In this document: piece by piece, positions 18,897-27,738 of the stretch
Layout: every line of letters starts with the position of its first letter
How positions within the stretch are numbered: the first letter of the stretch is position 1
From: Alcanivorax borkumensis SK2
Lineage (GTDB): Bacteria; Pseudomonadota; Gammaproteobacteria; Pseudomonadales; Alcanivoracaceae
Direction: 5' to 3'
DNA length: 64,000 nucleotides
Assembly: GCF_000009365.1 (NCBI RefSeq)
Contig: NC_008260.1
Span: 1,523,501-1,587,500, forward strand
Position numbers and translations under genes: made by a program
The notes under the pieces: model-generated
What the model saw: only the letters and a program-made list of their open reading frames with translations
Databases searched by the model: none
What the model was told of the DNA's origin: nothing

Positions 18897-20632
18897 GGTG
18901 CAACCTCCTGTTTGTCGAGAGACACCACAGTCAAGCCATTATCGGTATCTTTGACGCCGACGCGCACACGATCGCCCACTGCTATATCGCTGGCCACCTG
19001 TTCGCTGGCAAGACGAAAGCGCATGGTCATGCCAGGCATACCGAGCGTCTTAAAAGGACCGTGTTTAAGCTTGACCTTGCCGTCGGATAGCCCCTCGATA
19101 ACCCCCTCGGCGTAATGCAACGAATTCACTTGGGTGTCTTTTTGTTCCGCCACCTGCTTTTCTAGGCGCTCCACAATCAACCCTTTGTCTGTATCACGAA
19201 TGCCAATGCGCACGCGATCACCTACCGATATCCCTTTGCCTACTTGTTCATTCGCCAGGTTAAAACGCATGGTCATGGCAGGCATGGACAAGCTCTTGAA
19301 AGGGCCATGGTCCAGCATTATTTTGCTGCCATTCAGTTGCTCGACAACACCTTCGGCATAGTGCAGTGCGTTCATCATTTCCGTCTCATCTGACATAGCC
19401 AGCTCCTGAACGGCAATGCCTTGCAGGCTGGCTTCGGAATCGAGCAGGAACTGACCACTGACAACCACCTTCTGCTCTTCCTTCAGCCCTGCCAGGATCA
19501 GCGTTTGGTCTCCCAGCTCGCCCCCCGGCAACACTGCCTGCGGACGATATCGACCCTCCCCCTCATCAAGCATCACCAGGCTGCGCTTTCCTGTATGCAA
19601 TAAGGCTGCGGTTGGTACGGCCAATGCTTTCTGTGTGGCTTCGCCATGAATGCGTACCTGAGCGCTCATGCCCGGACGCAGATCACCCTCGTCATTGGAC
19701 AAGGTCACTCGCACCGGCACAGTTCGGCTGGACTGATCCACCAGAGGCAGAATGTCGGCAACTTGCCCCTCACGCAGTGCTGGCTTCACTCCTTGAACGG
19801 TCACGTCAACAGCGTTACCACTACTGACTTGCCCCAATTGGCGTTCCGGGACTGCTATCTCCACCCACACGGGGTTGAGTGACTGAATCTCCGCCACGGG
19901 AGCACCGGCCGACAGCGTCATGCCAGCACGAGCATTGAGACTGCGTATCACGCCATCATGCGGAGCTGTCACCGTCCAGGTTTCCAGCGGTTTACGTTGG
20001 CGTTCAATACTTCGGATCAGGGATGCAGGCATGCCCAATGACAACAGGCGCTCCCGCCCGGCGACGATCAGTTCGTTGTTGCCGCTGCCGAGCACGGCCA
20101 GCCATTCATGCTGAGCTCCAGTCCAGGCCGGAACTCTCAATTGCATCAGCGGCTGACCACTGGAGATAGTGTCGCCCTCAGCCAGAGGCCAGACCTTGTC
20201 TACGAAGGAAGGCGCGGGGCTTTGCAGGCGTGTCAGGGCGCGGTCGTTGTAAGCAATCAACCCCGTGACATCAAGCTGAGATTGTGACTGAGCCACGACC
20301 ACCGAGGCACTGCGAATTCCCAGATTTTGTACCATGGCTGCATCAATACGGACCGTTGGCTGATCGCTATCATCACCACCATTGGCATAACGGGGCACCA
20401 ACTCCATATCCATGAAAGGTGAGGGCCCGGGCTCGTCAAAGTGCTGCTGGGGATACATAGGGTCATACCAGTACAGCACTTCCTTTTCATCCGCTTTGCT
20501 GTTGGTTTCACCGCTGTCCATCGCCATCGATATACTGCTCTGCGAAGGGGTGACGTAACGGCCCAAATATATTCCGGCTAGCAACAACAGCGAGGCAGCC
20601 AAACCGATCAAGGCATTGCGTTTAATGTTCAT
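18893..20632 (-). CDS. cusB: CusB-type membrane fusion protein with two C-terminal CusF domains
   Basis: Periplasmic adaptor (579 residues) linking CusA to CusC. After a signal-anchor helix (about 6-24) comes a heavy-metal-binding domain with [12 protein letters not shown] and [10 protein letters not shown], then the barrel-sandwich and helical domains (about 80-400). Two tandem CusF-like domains follow: residues about 422-495 (MPAMTMRF) and 508-579 (MPGMTMRF), each starting HYAEGV. Standard CusB has no fused CusF, and some homologues have one. The copper-capping tryptophan of E. coli CusF is replaced by methionine in both copies. ATG 20632 follows GAGGAGC and lies inside the end of cusC. Confidence 0.92.
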   Translation of the reverse strand: MNIKRNALIGLAASLLLLAGIYLGRYVTPSQSSISMAMDSGETNSKADEKEVLYWYDPMYPQQHFDEPGPSPFMDMELVPRYANGGDDSDQPTVRIDAAMVQNLGIRSASVVVAQSQSQLDVTGLIAYNDRALTRLQSPAPSFVDKVWPLAEGDTISSGQPLMQLRVPAWTGAQHEWLAVLGSGNNELIVAGRERLLSLGMPASLIRSIERQRKPLETWTVTAPHDGVIRSLNARAGMTLSAGAPVAEIQSLNPVWVEIAVPERQLGQVSSGNAVDVTVQGVKPALREGQVADILPLVDQSSRTVPVRVTLSNDEGDLRPGMSAQVRIHGEATQKALAVPTAALLHTGKRSLVMLDEGEGRYRPQAVLPGGELGDQTLILAGLKEEQKVVVSGQFLLDSEASLQGIAVQELAMSDETEMMNALHYAEGVVEQLNGSKIMLDHGPFKSLSMPAMTMRFNLANEQVGKGISVGDRVRIGIRDTDKGLIVERLEKQVAEQKDTQVNSLHYAEGVIEGLSDGKVKLKHGPFKTLGMPGMTMRFRLASEQVASDIAVGDRVRVGVKDTDNGLTVVSLDKQEVAP

Positions 20633-21917
20633 TATCTTGCTCCTCGCCCACCATGCCGTGGTGGTCGTAGGTAAAATGGAGGGCGGCTGCCTGCTGGTCA
20701 TACTGCCCGCTGAGATCAATCTCCTTCAGTTTGGCGTCCAGCCATTCGCTACGTGCCCGTACAAGATCGGCCAAACTGCCATCACCGCCGCGCCAAGCGG
20801 CCCTAGCCAATCCCACTTTCTCTTTTGCCAGAGGCACCAGTCGCTCCCGTTGCCGGGCAAGCGTGCGTTCCTGGCGTTCATATTCGGCCAGATCGCTCTG
20901 CAGCATCGCTTCAAGTTCGCGACGTACCGCCTCTGCACGAGATTCCAGTGCTTGCCACTCAGCTTCCGCCGAGGCAATGCGAGGCCCCTGGCGCGACCGG
21001 CTGAACAATGGCAGGTCCACATTGACCTGTAGCATCGCCATGTCACTGAATTCTTCACGATTCATATAAGCCAGAGTTAAAGCCCAGTCCGGCTTCTTGG
21101 CGGCACGAGCCTCGTCCGCGTTAGCCTGGGCGACAGAAGCCTGACGCGACGCTATCTCAAGTTCAGGGTGCTTATGCAGGCTATTCAGTAACTGTTCAGC
21201 ATTGATGGCGAAATCAGGTGCTTGGCCAGCCGGTGATTGCCGGCCGGCTTCCCCCAGCCAGCGTATTAAACGAGCCTTAGCCTGGCGTTGCCTGGCCAGA
21301 AGAGCATCTCGCCGATCCAGTAATGTCACGGCTTCCTGCCTGGGTGCCACGCTATCAATAGCCTTTCCTTGACCCGATGAAAGCCGGGCACGCACTGCCT
21401 TGTCGAACAAACGATTTTCAGCAATGAGTTCTTCCAGCAGGACTAGTTGACGATCCAGAGTGTGGAGCTCAATCCAGGCTTGAGCGGTCTGACGCAGCAC
21501 GGCCAGACGAGTGGCCTCTTTCGTGGCCTCCGTTAAGCCGATTTGCTGTCTGGCACCTTCTGCCCTTGCTGTGCGTTTGCTGCGATTGGGGAAACGCTGG
21601 GTTACACCAATACGCTGCATGGTCATGAAATCACTCGACAGGCTGTAACGATCGGCGCCATCCACAGGTACATTGTCGAGGCCAAGAATCAGGGTGGGAT
21701 CGGGCAAAGCATCGGCAGGCCCTTCTGCCTGCTGAGCGGCCTCGACGCGGGCCGATTCCGCCCGCAATTCCGGTGATTGACGTAAGGCGAGCTGTAGCGC
21801 CTGATTAAAAGTCAGGCCTTCTGCCCCAAACGCCTGGACACTAGCTAGCAGCAGGGAGGGCGCTAGCCAGCCGAGTGCGCGCCGATACCGGCCGGCGCTC
21901 AGAAATATCCAATACAT
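20622..21917 (-). CDS. cusC: TolC-family outer-membrane channel, CusC-like
   Basis: Outer-membrane efflux protein of 431 residues with a signal peptide (about 1-29, ending VQAFGAE). Two repeats of long amphipathic helices follow, with LTFNQALQLALRQSPELRAE at the mature start as in other OEP proteins. It provides the exit duct of the CusCBA pump. There is no lipobox cysteine, unlike E. coli CusC, so the channel is probably not lipidated. It overlaps cusB by 11 bases. Confidence 0.88.
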   Translation of the reverse strand: MYWIFLSAGRYRRALGWLAPSLLLASVQAFGAEGLTFNQALQLALRQSPELRAESARVEAAQQAEGPADALPDPTLILGLDNVPVDGADRYSLSSDFMTMQRIGVTQRFPNRSKRTARAEGARQQIGLTEATKEATRLAVLRQTAQAWIELHTLDRQLVLLEELIAENRLFDKAVRARLSSGQGKAIDSVAPRQEAVTLLDRRDALLARQRQAKARLIRWLGEAGRQSPAGQAPDFAINAEQLLNSLHKHPELEIASRQASVAQANADEARAAKKPDWALTLAYMNREEFSDMAMLQVNVDLPLFSRSRQGPRIASAEAEWQALESRAEAVRRELEAMLQSDLAEYERQERTLARQRERLVPLAKEKVGLARAAWRGGDGSLADLVRARSEWLDAKLKEIDLSGQYDQQAAALHFTYDHHGMVGEEQDNEH

Positions 21918-21990
21918 GTGTCACTCCAACACGGATCATGGCGCGCAACGCGCCCTCAGTGGGCCCAGACCAGGCCGGACCCCGAAAAGA

Positions 21991-22365
21991 TCAGTGAGAA
22001 AGTGCTAGAGGCGGTCGCCAGATGGTAGATAAGGCAAGGGGGAGATAGAGAGGGTTAGAAAAATGAGGGGTAGCCGGATTTGCTGCCTGAAAAGAAACCG
22101 CCGGAGCCGTATTCATGATCGAGAGCTGCCCAGCATGGCACTCCTGGCCAGGCTTGCAAACCGGGCCGCTGTGCGTGTTGGATTGACCATCCAGACAACA
22201 ATCGTTTTGTGGCATGGCGGACATCATGCTGCAACGGTCATCCATGTCTGCCTGCATCATGGTTTGTTCCATGGGGCAAGGCTGCGCCAATTGCACCGCT
22301 GCCATCCCCTGCAAGGAGATGCTAAGCAGAAATAGGCAACTAATGAAAAACCGAGCAATAAACAT
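21991..22365 (-). CDS. Secreted Met/Cys/His-containing protein heading the cus operon
   Basis: Protein of 124 residues with a signal peptide (about 1-22, ending LQGMAA). The mature part is rich in possible copper ligands: CPMEQTMMQADMDDRCSMM, NDCCLDGQ and CKPGQECHAGQ. No catalytic domain is recognisable. It lies 73 bases before cusC, directly behind a CueR-like promoter, so it is probably a periplasmic copper-binding partner of the Cus pump. Function is inferred from composition and position. Confidence 0.7.
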   Translation of the reverse strand: MFIARFFISCLFLLSISLQGMAAVQLAQPCPMEQTMMQADMDDRCSMMSAMPQNDCCLDGQSNTHSGPVCKPGQECHAGQLSIMNTAPAVSFQAANPATPHFSNPLYLPLALSTIWRPPLALSH

Positions 22366-22402
22366 ATGGTGTCAGCATAGTCCGAAGCAATGTGCTATTA
22401 AC

Positions 22403-22433
22403 AACATAAACCTTGGGGTAGCCCCCATGTCAA
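22403..22433 (-). promoter_or_regulatory. CueR/MerR-type promoter of the cus operon
   Basis: On the minus strand, TTGACA (-35) is separated by 19 bases from TATGTT (-10). The long spacer holds an imperfect dyad, GGGGGCTACCCCAAGG. A 19-base spacer with a central dyad is the hallmark of MerR-family promoters, and AAGGTTTA resembles CueR sites. The transcript would start about 30 bases before the small secreted protein. No cueR gene lies in the window, so the regulator would be elsewhere. Confidence 0.6.
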
Positions 22434-22641
22434 CGTTTAATATTGAGCTATGTAACTATTGATCGCCAGCTCTGCTCCCTCTGGCATGCTCTTCTCTACG
22501 CCACAGCCTTCAATAGCATTACTTGATGAAGCGTGAAAGTGTCTCTCGATGCCATTCCAGGCGCCTGTTGGCATGCTGGGTACCGAGGCTTATGTCGACA
22601 GGTGGCGGCGTGGTTAAGAACTATAAAATCGACACTTTGAT

Positions 22642-22783
22642 CTATTGCGGTTGTAAGATGCCCTCGCTGATGCCAGCAAGAACCCCGCAAGCATCAACTT
22701 CACGGCCATCGTTGCACCTCGCTCTCAGGGAAACGAGTTGCTTCTCAAGCGATTGCAAAGCCGTTATCTGCGACCGCGCATCA
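22642..22783 (-). pseudogene. 3' fragment of a second cadR-like MerR gene
   Basis: About 45 codons in one open frame encode SQITALQSLEKQLVSLRA, then CNDGREVDACGVLAGISEG and a stop. This matches the C terminus of the intact CadR at 32829-33236 almost residue for residue, including the two metal-ligand cysteines. The DNA-binding part is gone and similarity stops abruptly near 22783. The rest of 22366-22641 holds the cus promoter and no gene. Confidence 0.8.
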
Positions 22784-22815
22784 GCAGACTTCCTGTTATA
22801 AGCAACCTGTTGGCT

Positions 22816-23157
22816 TTACACACCTAGAGAGTTAATCACAATGAGTTGGATTAAAGTTGAACGGGCTGAGCAAACCCCGTGGAACTTGATCACGGTCAAC
22901 AGATCACGGATGAAGTCGCTTAAGGCGCCAGCTATGGCAAAATAGCCCCTACTCGAGGCTCCACGCCGATGGCCTAGGATTGCATGCCCAAAGATCCGGT
23001 AGGCAGGTATTTCCGTGCCCAGCTTCTCCTTCATCGTGGTTTTGACGTCGATTTCGATCAGCACCCCGAAGCAGTTATCCGTGAGAGACTGACGCGCTCG
23101 TTTGTCAACCGCCTCAAAATCAGCATCTTCTATGGTTCGATCAATAGTGTACGGCAC
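22816..23157 (-). pseudogene. Degraded DUF302 gene
   Basis: The first part is a good DUF302 domain: DNCFGVLIEIDVKTTMKEKL and EIPAYRIFGHA. After that the family pattern (CNP ... IGVEPRVGAILP) continues only in other frames: CNP is in one, IGVEPRVGAILP in another. A deletion and frameshifts have therefore broken the gene, and the apparent 113-codon frame ends in unrelated sequence. It lies 9 bases past the stop of the copper ATPase gene on the same strand and was probably once part of that operon. Confidence 0.75.
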
Positions 23158-23166
23158 CAGCGATTA

Positions 23167-25476
23167 TTACTTGGGGCCAAGCTTGATAACTCGCAGGCGC
23201 AATGCATTCACAATCACGCTGAAAGACGACAGCGACATTGCAGCAGCCGCGAAGATCGGTGAAAGCAGTATCCCGAAGAACGGGTACAAAACCCCCGCCG
23301 CAATCGGAACGCCCGCGGAGTTGTACACAAAAGCAAAGAACAGGTTCTGTCGGATATTGCGCATGGTCGCCAGCGACAGACGACGCGCTTCTACAATACC
23401 CATCAAGTCGCCGCGCAGCAGCGTAATGCCCGCGCTTTCGATGGCCACATCTGTGCCGGTGCCCATGGCCACCCCCACGTCCGCCGTTGCCAATGCAGGC
23501 GCGTCGTTAACGCCATCACCCGCCATCACGACAACACCCCCTTCATCTTTCAGACGCTGGACGATCTTGCCCTTATCTTCCGGCAGCACCTCCGCTTCCA
23601 CTTCATCGATATGCAATTTGCGAGCAACCGCCTCGGCCGAGGTGTAGTTATCGCCAGTCAGCATGACCACTCGAATGCCGTCTTTTTGCAGCGCGACAAT
23701 AGCAGCGTGGGTCGTTCTCTTGATGGGATCGGAGATGGCCAACAGCCCAGCGATTTTTCCATCAACGGCGGCAAAAATCACGGTAGCACCATCTTTGCGA
23801 TGCTCGTCGGCATCGCTGTCAAATCTAGTGGTGTCGACATTCTCCGACTCCATGAGAAGACGATTACCAAGCAGCACCCGCTTGCCGTCGATTTTTCCTG
23901 TTACCCCTTTACCGTTGGGAGAATCGAAGTCTTCCGCATCCGGCAGCTTCAGCTCCATGCCCTTGGCTTTGTCCAGAATGGCGTGGGCCAGTGGATGCTC
24001 ACTGCCTTTCTCGAGTCCGCCCGCAAAACGCATCAAAGCATCGTCATCGTACCCATTCGCTGTAACAATTCGGGTGATTTGTGGCTGCCCCTCTGTCAAC
24101 GTGCCGGTCTTATCCACTACCACCGTATCTACCTTTTCCATGCGTTCAAGGGCTTCCGCATCGCGGATCAGCACACCACTTTGGGCGCCGCGGCCAACAC
24201 CTACCATGATCGACATGGGCGTTGCCAGACCCAGTGCGCAAGGGCAGGCAATGATCAGAACACTGACCGCCGCAATCAGCCCGAACGCCATGGGCGGTGT
24301 CGGCCCAAGGAATGACCAGGCTATAAAGGCAACAATGGCAATTAGGATCACGGTGGGCACAAACCAGCTCGCCACCTTATCGGCAAGCCCCTGGATCGGT
24401 GCGCGGCTGCGTTGGGCGCTGGCCACCATCTGCACGATTTGGGAAAGCATGGTGTCCCGGCCAACCTTGTCGGCCCGCATGATAAAGCTGCCCTGTTGGT
24501 TAATACTGCCGCCAATCACTTGGTCGCCAGACTTTTTGCTGACTGCAAGAGGCTCACCGGTCACCATGGACTCATCCACGTTGGAGCTGCCTTCAAGTAA
24601 CTCACCGTCCAGCGGCACCTTGTCCCCCGGGCGCACTCGCAGGCGATCACCCACCTTGACCTGATCCAGCGACACATCGGACTCGTCGCCCTGGTCATCC
24701 AGCTTTCGGGCCGTCGCCGGTGCCAGATCCAGCAGCGCCTTGATCGCGCCCGAGGTTTTCTCCCGGGCCCGCAGTTCAAGCACCTGGCCTAACAGAACCA
24801 GCACCACGATGACCGCAGCCGCCTCGAAGTAGACGGCGACAGAACCGTCTTCCTGCCGAAAGGCGTCGGGGAAAATCTGGGGCGCCAGTGTCGCCACCAG
24901 GCTGTAGATCAGCGCCACGCCAGTACCAATGGCAATGAGCGTGAACATGTTCAGATTGCGGCTGACGACGGACTTCCAGCCTCTGACAAAGAAAGGCCAG
25001 CCACACCAGGCCACTACTGGCGTCGCCAACACCAGTTGAATCCAGTTGGACATTTGTGGGGCAACGATCTGGTCAAGGCCGGTGAGATGTCCGCCCATTT
25101 CCAGCACCAATACCGGCAGGGCCAGCACCAGGCCAATCCAAAATCGACGGGTCATGTCTTTGAGCTCTGCCGAGGGCCCGTCATCCAGACTTACCTGCTC
25201 GGGCTCCAGGGCCATACCACAGATAGGGCAATCTCCGGGGCCCTGCTGGCGAATTTCCGGATGCATCGGGCAGGTGTACATGGTGCCCGGAGCCACGGGT
25301 TCGTCCTGTTTCTGTTCTCCACTGAGGTAGTGTCCCGGGTCGCCGTCAAACTTCGATTTGCACCCCGAAGAACAGAAATACCAGGTTTTCCCGCCATGCT
25401 CGCTGCGATGTTCCGCCGAGTGTGGATTCACCGACATGCCGCAAACAGGATCTTTGACCGTGTGCTCAGCCGTCAT
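23167..25476 (-). CDS. copA: Cu(I)/Ag(I)-exporting P-type ATPase with YHS and metal-binding N-terminal domains
   Basis: P1B-type ATPase of 769 residues that pumps Cu(I)/Ag(I) out of the cytoplasm. Instead of the usual HMA domain, it has a YHS domain (about 8-51, [17 protein letters not shown]) and a YTCPMHPEI / [10 protein letters not shown] domain (67-91), as in SilP- and CopB-like pumps. The membrane CPC is at 411-413, DKTGTLTEG starts at 455 and [10 protein letters not shown] lies near 665. It follows the APC permease gene by 30 bases in the copper operon. Symbol by family; silP-like is an equal alternative. Confidence 0.92.
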   Translation of the reverse strand: MTAEHTVKDPVCGMSVNPHSAEHRSEHGGKTWYFCSSGCKSKFDGDPGHYLSGEQKQDEPVAPGTMYTCPMHPEIRQQGPGDCPICGMALEPEQVSLDDGPSAELKDMTRRFWIGLVLALPVLVLEMGGHLTGLDQIVAPQMSNWIQLVLATPVVAWCGWPFFVRGWKSVVSRNLNMFTLIAIGTGVALIYSLVATLAPQIFPDAFRQEDGSVAVYFEAAAVIVVLVLLGQVLELRAREKTSGAIKALLDLAPATARKLDDQGDESDVSLDQVKVGDRLRVRPGDKVPLDGELLEGSSNVDESMVTGEPLAVSKKSGDQVIGGSINQQGSFIMRADKVGRDTMLSQIVQMVASAQRSRAPIQGLADKVASWFVPTVILIAIVAFIAWSFLGPTPPMAFGLIAAVSVLIIACPCALGLATPMSIMVGVGRGAQSGVLIRDAEALERMEKVDTVVVDKTGTLTEGQPQITRIVTANGYDDDALMRFAGGLEKGSEHPLAHAILDKAKGMELKLPDAEDFDSPNGKGVTGKIDGKRVLLGNRLLMESENVDTTRFDSDADEHRKDGATVIFAAVDGKIAGLLAISDPIKRTTHAAIVALQKDGIRVVMLTGDNYTSAEAVARKLHIDEVEAEVLPEDKGKIVQRLKDEGGVVVMAGDGVNDAPALATADVGVAMGTGTDVAIESAGITLLRGDLMGIVEARRLSLATMRNIRQNLFFAFVYNSAGVPIAAGVLYPFFGILLSPIFAAAAMSLSSFSVIVNALRLRVIKLGPK

Positions 25477-25506
25477 GGCCGATCCCTCCCTATCGAGTTC
25501 TGGTGA

Positions 25507-26859
25507 TTAGTGATGATGAGCATGAGATTCTTTGTGTCCCGCTTCTTCGGCTTCTGTGGCCTTTTTCAGGAACAGTTGCTCGGCCACTGCGATAACAATC
25601 ATGGTGACAACCGCCACGCCAATAACAAACAGGTCAGTATTCAGTTTGACCCAAACGAAGCCACCAAGAGCGAGCAAATCCAGAACAATTGCCACCGTGG
25701 GCACCCACACATTGGCCTTCACATCCTCCCGTAAATAGCGCAGAACGCCCCAATGGATAGCAATGTCCATGATCAGGTAAAAAATGATGCCCAGCGCTGC
25801 AATTCGGGACAGGTCGAAGAAGGCCGTGAGGATAAGCCCAAGCACCACGGTATAAACCAGCGTGTGCTTCTGGATGCTACCGGGCATGCCGAAATGACTG
25901 TGGGGGACCAGCTTCATTTCAGTCAGCATGGCCAACATGCGTGAGACGGCGAAAATACTGGCCAGAATGCCACCGGCGGTGGCCATCATCGCAATGGCGA
26001 CGGTAAACCAGACGCCGTAGTCGCCCAATGCGGGACGCGCAGCGGCCGCCAGAGAGTAGTCCTGCGTTTTGATGATTTCCGCCAGGGACAGGTTACTGGC
26101 AACGGCGAAACCGACCAGGGTGTAGATCACCACGCAGGCTGCGATGGAAATAATAATCGCTCGCCCCACGTTTCTCTTGGGGTCTATGACTTCCGAGCCG
26201 CTGTTGGTGATGGTGGTAAAACCTTTGAAGGCCAGAATGCCAAGGGCCGTTGCCCCCAGGAAATTGCCAAAGGTTCCAGCCTCACCGGGGCTAGAGAAAT
26301 CAACAGAAACACTGTCGGCAATCCAGATACCCACCAGCCCGAAAACCAGAATGCCTCCGATCTTCAGGATACCTATAAAGGAAGCCACGCCCTGAATCAT
26401 TCGGTTGCCCAACAGATTGATCATAAACGCGGCCAGAATTAGTGAGACGCCAAGAATGGGCACCATGCGGCCACTTTCATCGCCATCGAACAGTTGCATG
26501 GTGTAAGAACCGAAGGTTCGCGCAAGAAAGCTCTGGGCAATCACCATCGAGAAATACATCAGCAAAGCATTGAAAGCCGTCGGTAACCGATTGCCATAGG
26601 CTTTGTGCAGGTACATGCCTATGCCCCCGGCTGACGGGTAGGCATTGGAAATTTTGATGTAGGAATAGGCACTGAAGCTTACGATTACCGCCGCGGCCAG
26701 AAACGCCAACGGGAAAAGAACGCCAGTCATCTGCGCCATCTGCCCGGTAAGGGCGAAGATACCGGCGCCAATCATGACACCGGTGCCCAGCATAACAGTT
26801 CCCGGAAGTGTAAGACTGCCTTTCTGATAGCGCGTGCTTCTGTCGTGCGTGCTGCTCAT
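25507..26859 (-). CDS. APC-family permease in the copper operon
   Basis: Inner-membrane transporter of the amino acid/polyamine/organocation family (450 residues), about twelve transmembrane helices. The TM1 signature GVMIGAGIFALTGQMA and the TM6 region are intact, so it is likely active. The C terminus is KESHAHHH, a possible metal-binding tail. It sits between copB and the copper ATPase on the same strand. The substrate is unknown; an amino acid used as a copper ligand or a thiol precursor is possible but not shown. Confidence 0.8.
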   Translation of the reverse strand: MSSTHDRSTRYQKGSLTLPGTVMLGTGVMIGAGIFALTGQMAQMTGVLFPLAFLAAAVIVSFSAYSYIKISNAYPSAGGIGMYLHKAYGNRLPTAFNALLMYFSMVIAQSFLARTFGSYTMQLFDGDESGRMVPILGVSLILAAFMINLLGNRMIQGVASFIGILKIGGILVFGLVGIWIADSVSVDFSSPGEAGTFGNFLGATALGILAFKGFTTITNSGSEVIDPKRNVGRAIIISIAACVVIYTLVGFAVASNLSLAEIIKTQDYSLAAAARPALGDYGVWFTVAIAMMATAGGILASIFAVSRMLAMLTEMKLVPHSHFGMPGSIQKHTLVYTVVLGLILTAFFDLSRIAALGIIFYLIMDIAIHWGVLRYLREDVKANVWVPTVAIVLDLLALGGFVWVKLNTDLFVIGVAVVTMIVIAVAEQLFLKKATEAEEAGHKESHAHHH

Positions 26860-26988
26860 ACAACCTCCTGTTGTTTTGAACGGCGTTTGATACTCAATAA
26901 ATAGCCAATGCTGGCTTGGGTAGATCTCACTTGCATCAATGTCGAGAAAAACGGGCCAAAGAAATATCTTTAGCCCCTAAGTACCTGA

Positions 26989-27738
26989 TCAGAGTGCGAT
27001 GCGCGCTCCAATCACAGCAAACCAATCTGCTGTACTGCCGCCGTCCGCTTCGGCAAAGTCGGCACTATCGCCGTATTTGCGCTCATGCACCACGCCCACA
27101 TAAGGCGAGAACGCACGGTCGATCAGATCATAGCTCAACCTGAGTCCGGTTTCGGTAGAAACCAGTCCTTTACCAACGCCAATTTCCCGGTCCTCGCTAA
27201 ACGCAACCGTGGCATCCAGCGTTGCCGCCAGAATCCAGTAGTTGGTGAGAAGCAGCTCGTACTCTGCATCCAGTTCGGCTGACGTATCGCCATCCTTACT
27301 GACATACAGGTTTGCATCGATCTCAAACCATTGGGGAGCCAGCCCGGCTACACCGAGAACGGCATATGTACGGTCCGGCCCCTCGGGCGTATCGAAACGT
27401 ACGCCCGCTTTGGCGTCGAAGAACTTGGAGATGGGGATCTGGCCGACCAGCTGGTTTTCCAGTGTTTCGTAGGCCTGCTCCTCTATCTCGTACTCCCCGG
27501 TTGTGAGCAACCGGACTTTGAACTCGTCGGTGCCATAGAAAGCATCCGCATTCCAGACGCCCAGTTCCTCGTCATCGTCGCTGTAGCGGTATTCAAACTC
27601 CTCGAATTGAACACCCCAGGTTGTGAGCGGCTGTTTACGAGCGGTGGTGTCGGAGATCATTTCCTGAGCTGTCACCGCCGTTGAGACACCAATAGAGGCA
27701 AGGAAGCTGACTGCGACAATTGATCGAATACAGCTCAT
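26989..27738 (-). CDS. copB: Copper resistance outer-membrane protein CopB
   Basis: Outer-membrane beta-barrel of 249 residues with a signal peptide (about 1-24, ending VTAQ). Alternating beta-strand patterns such as WGVQFEEFEYRYSDDDEELG and AFSPYVGVVHERKYGD are typical of the CopB/PcoB family. The Met/His-rich N-terminal region of many CopB proteins is absent, so this is a short form. The start overlaps the copA (oxidase) stop by 4 bases, as in other copAB operons. Confidence 0.9.
   Translation of the reverse strand: MSCIRSIVAVSFLASIGVSTAVTAQEMISDTTARKQPLTTWGVQFEEFEYRYSDDDEELGVWNADAFYGTDEFKVRLLTTGEYEIEEQAYETLENQLVGQIPISKFFDAKAGVRFDTPEGPDRTYAVLGVAGLAPQWFEIDANLYVSKDGDTSAELDAEYELLLTNYWILAATLDATVAFSEDREIGVGKGLVSTETGLRLSYDLIDRAFSPYVGVVHERKYGDSADFAEADGGSTADWFAVIGARIAL

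Noticed and set aside
22496..22690. 64-codon minus-strand frame as a separate gene
   Set aside because: It overlaps the cadR remnant in another frame; the remnant frame matches CadR and this one matches nothing.
23611..24664. Plus-strand frames of 234 and 333 codons opposite the copper ATPase
   Set aside because: Both are shadows of the ATPase gene, which shows all catalytic motifs on the minus strand.
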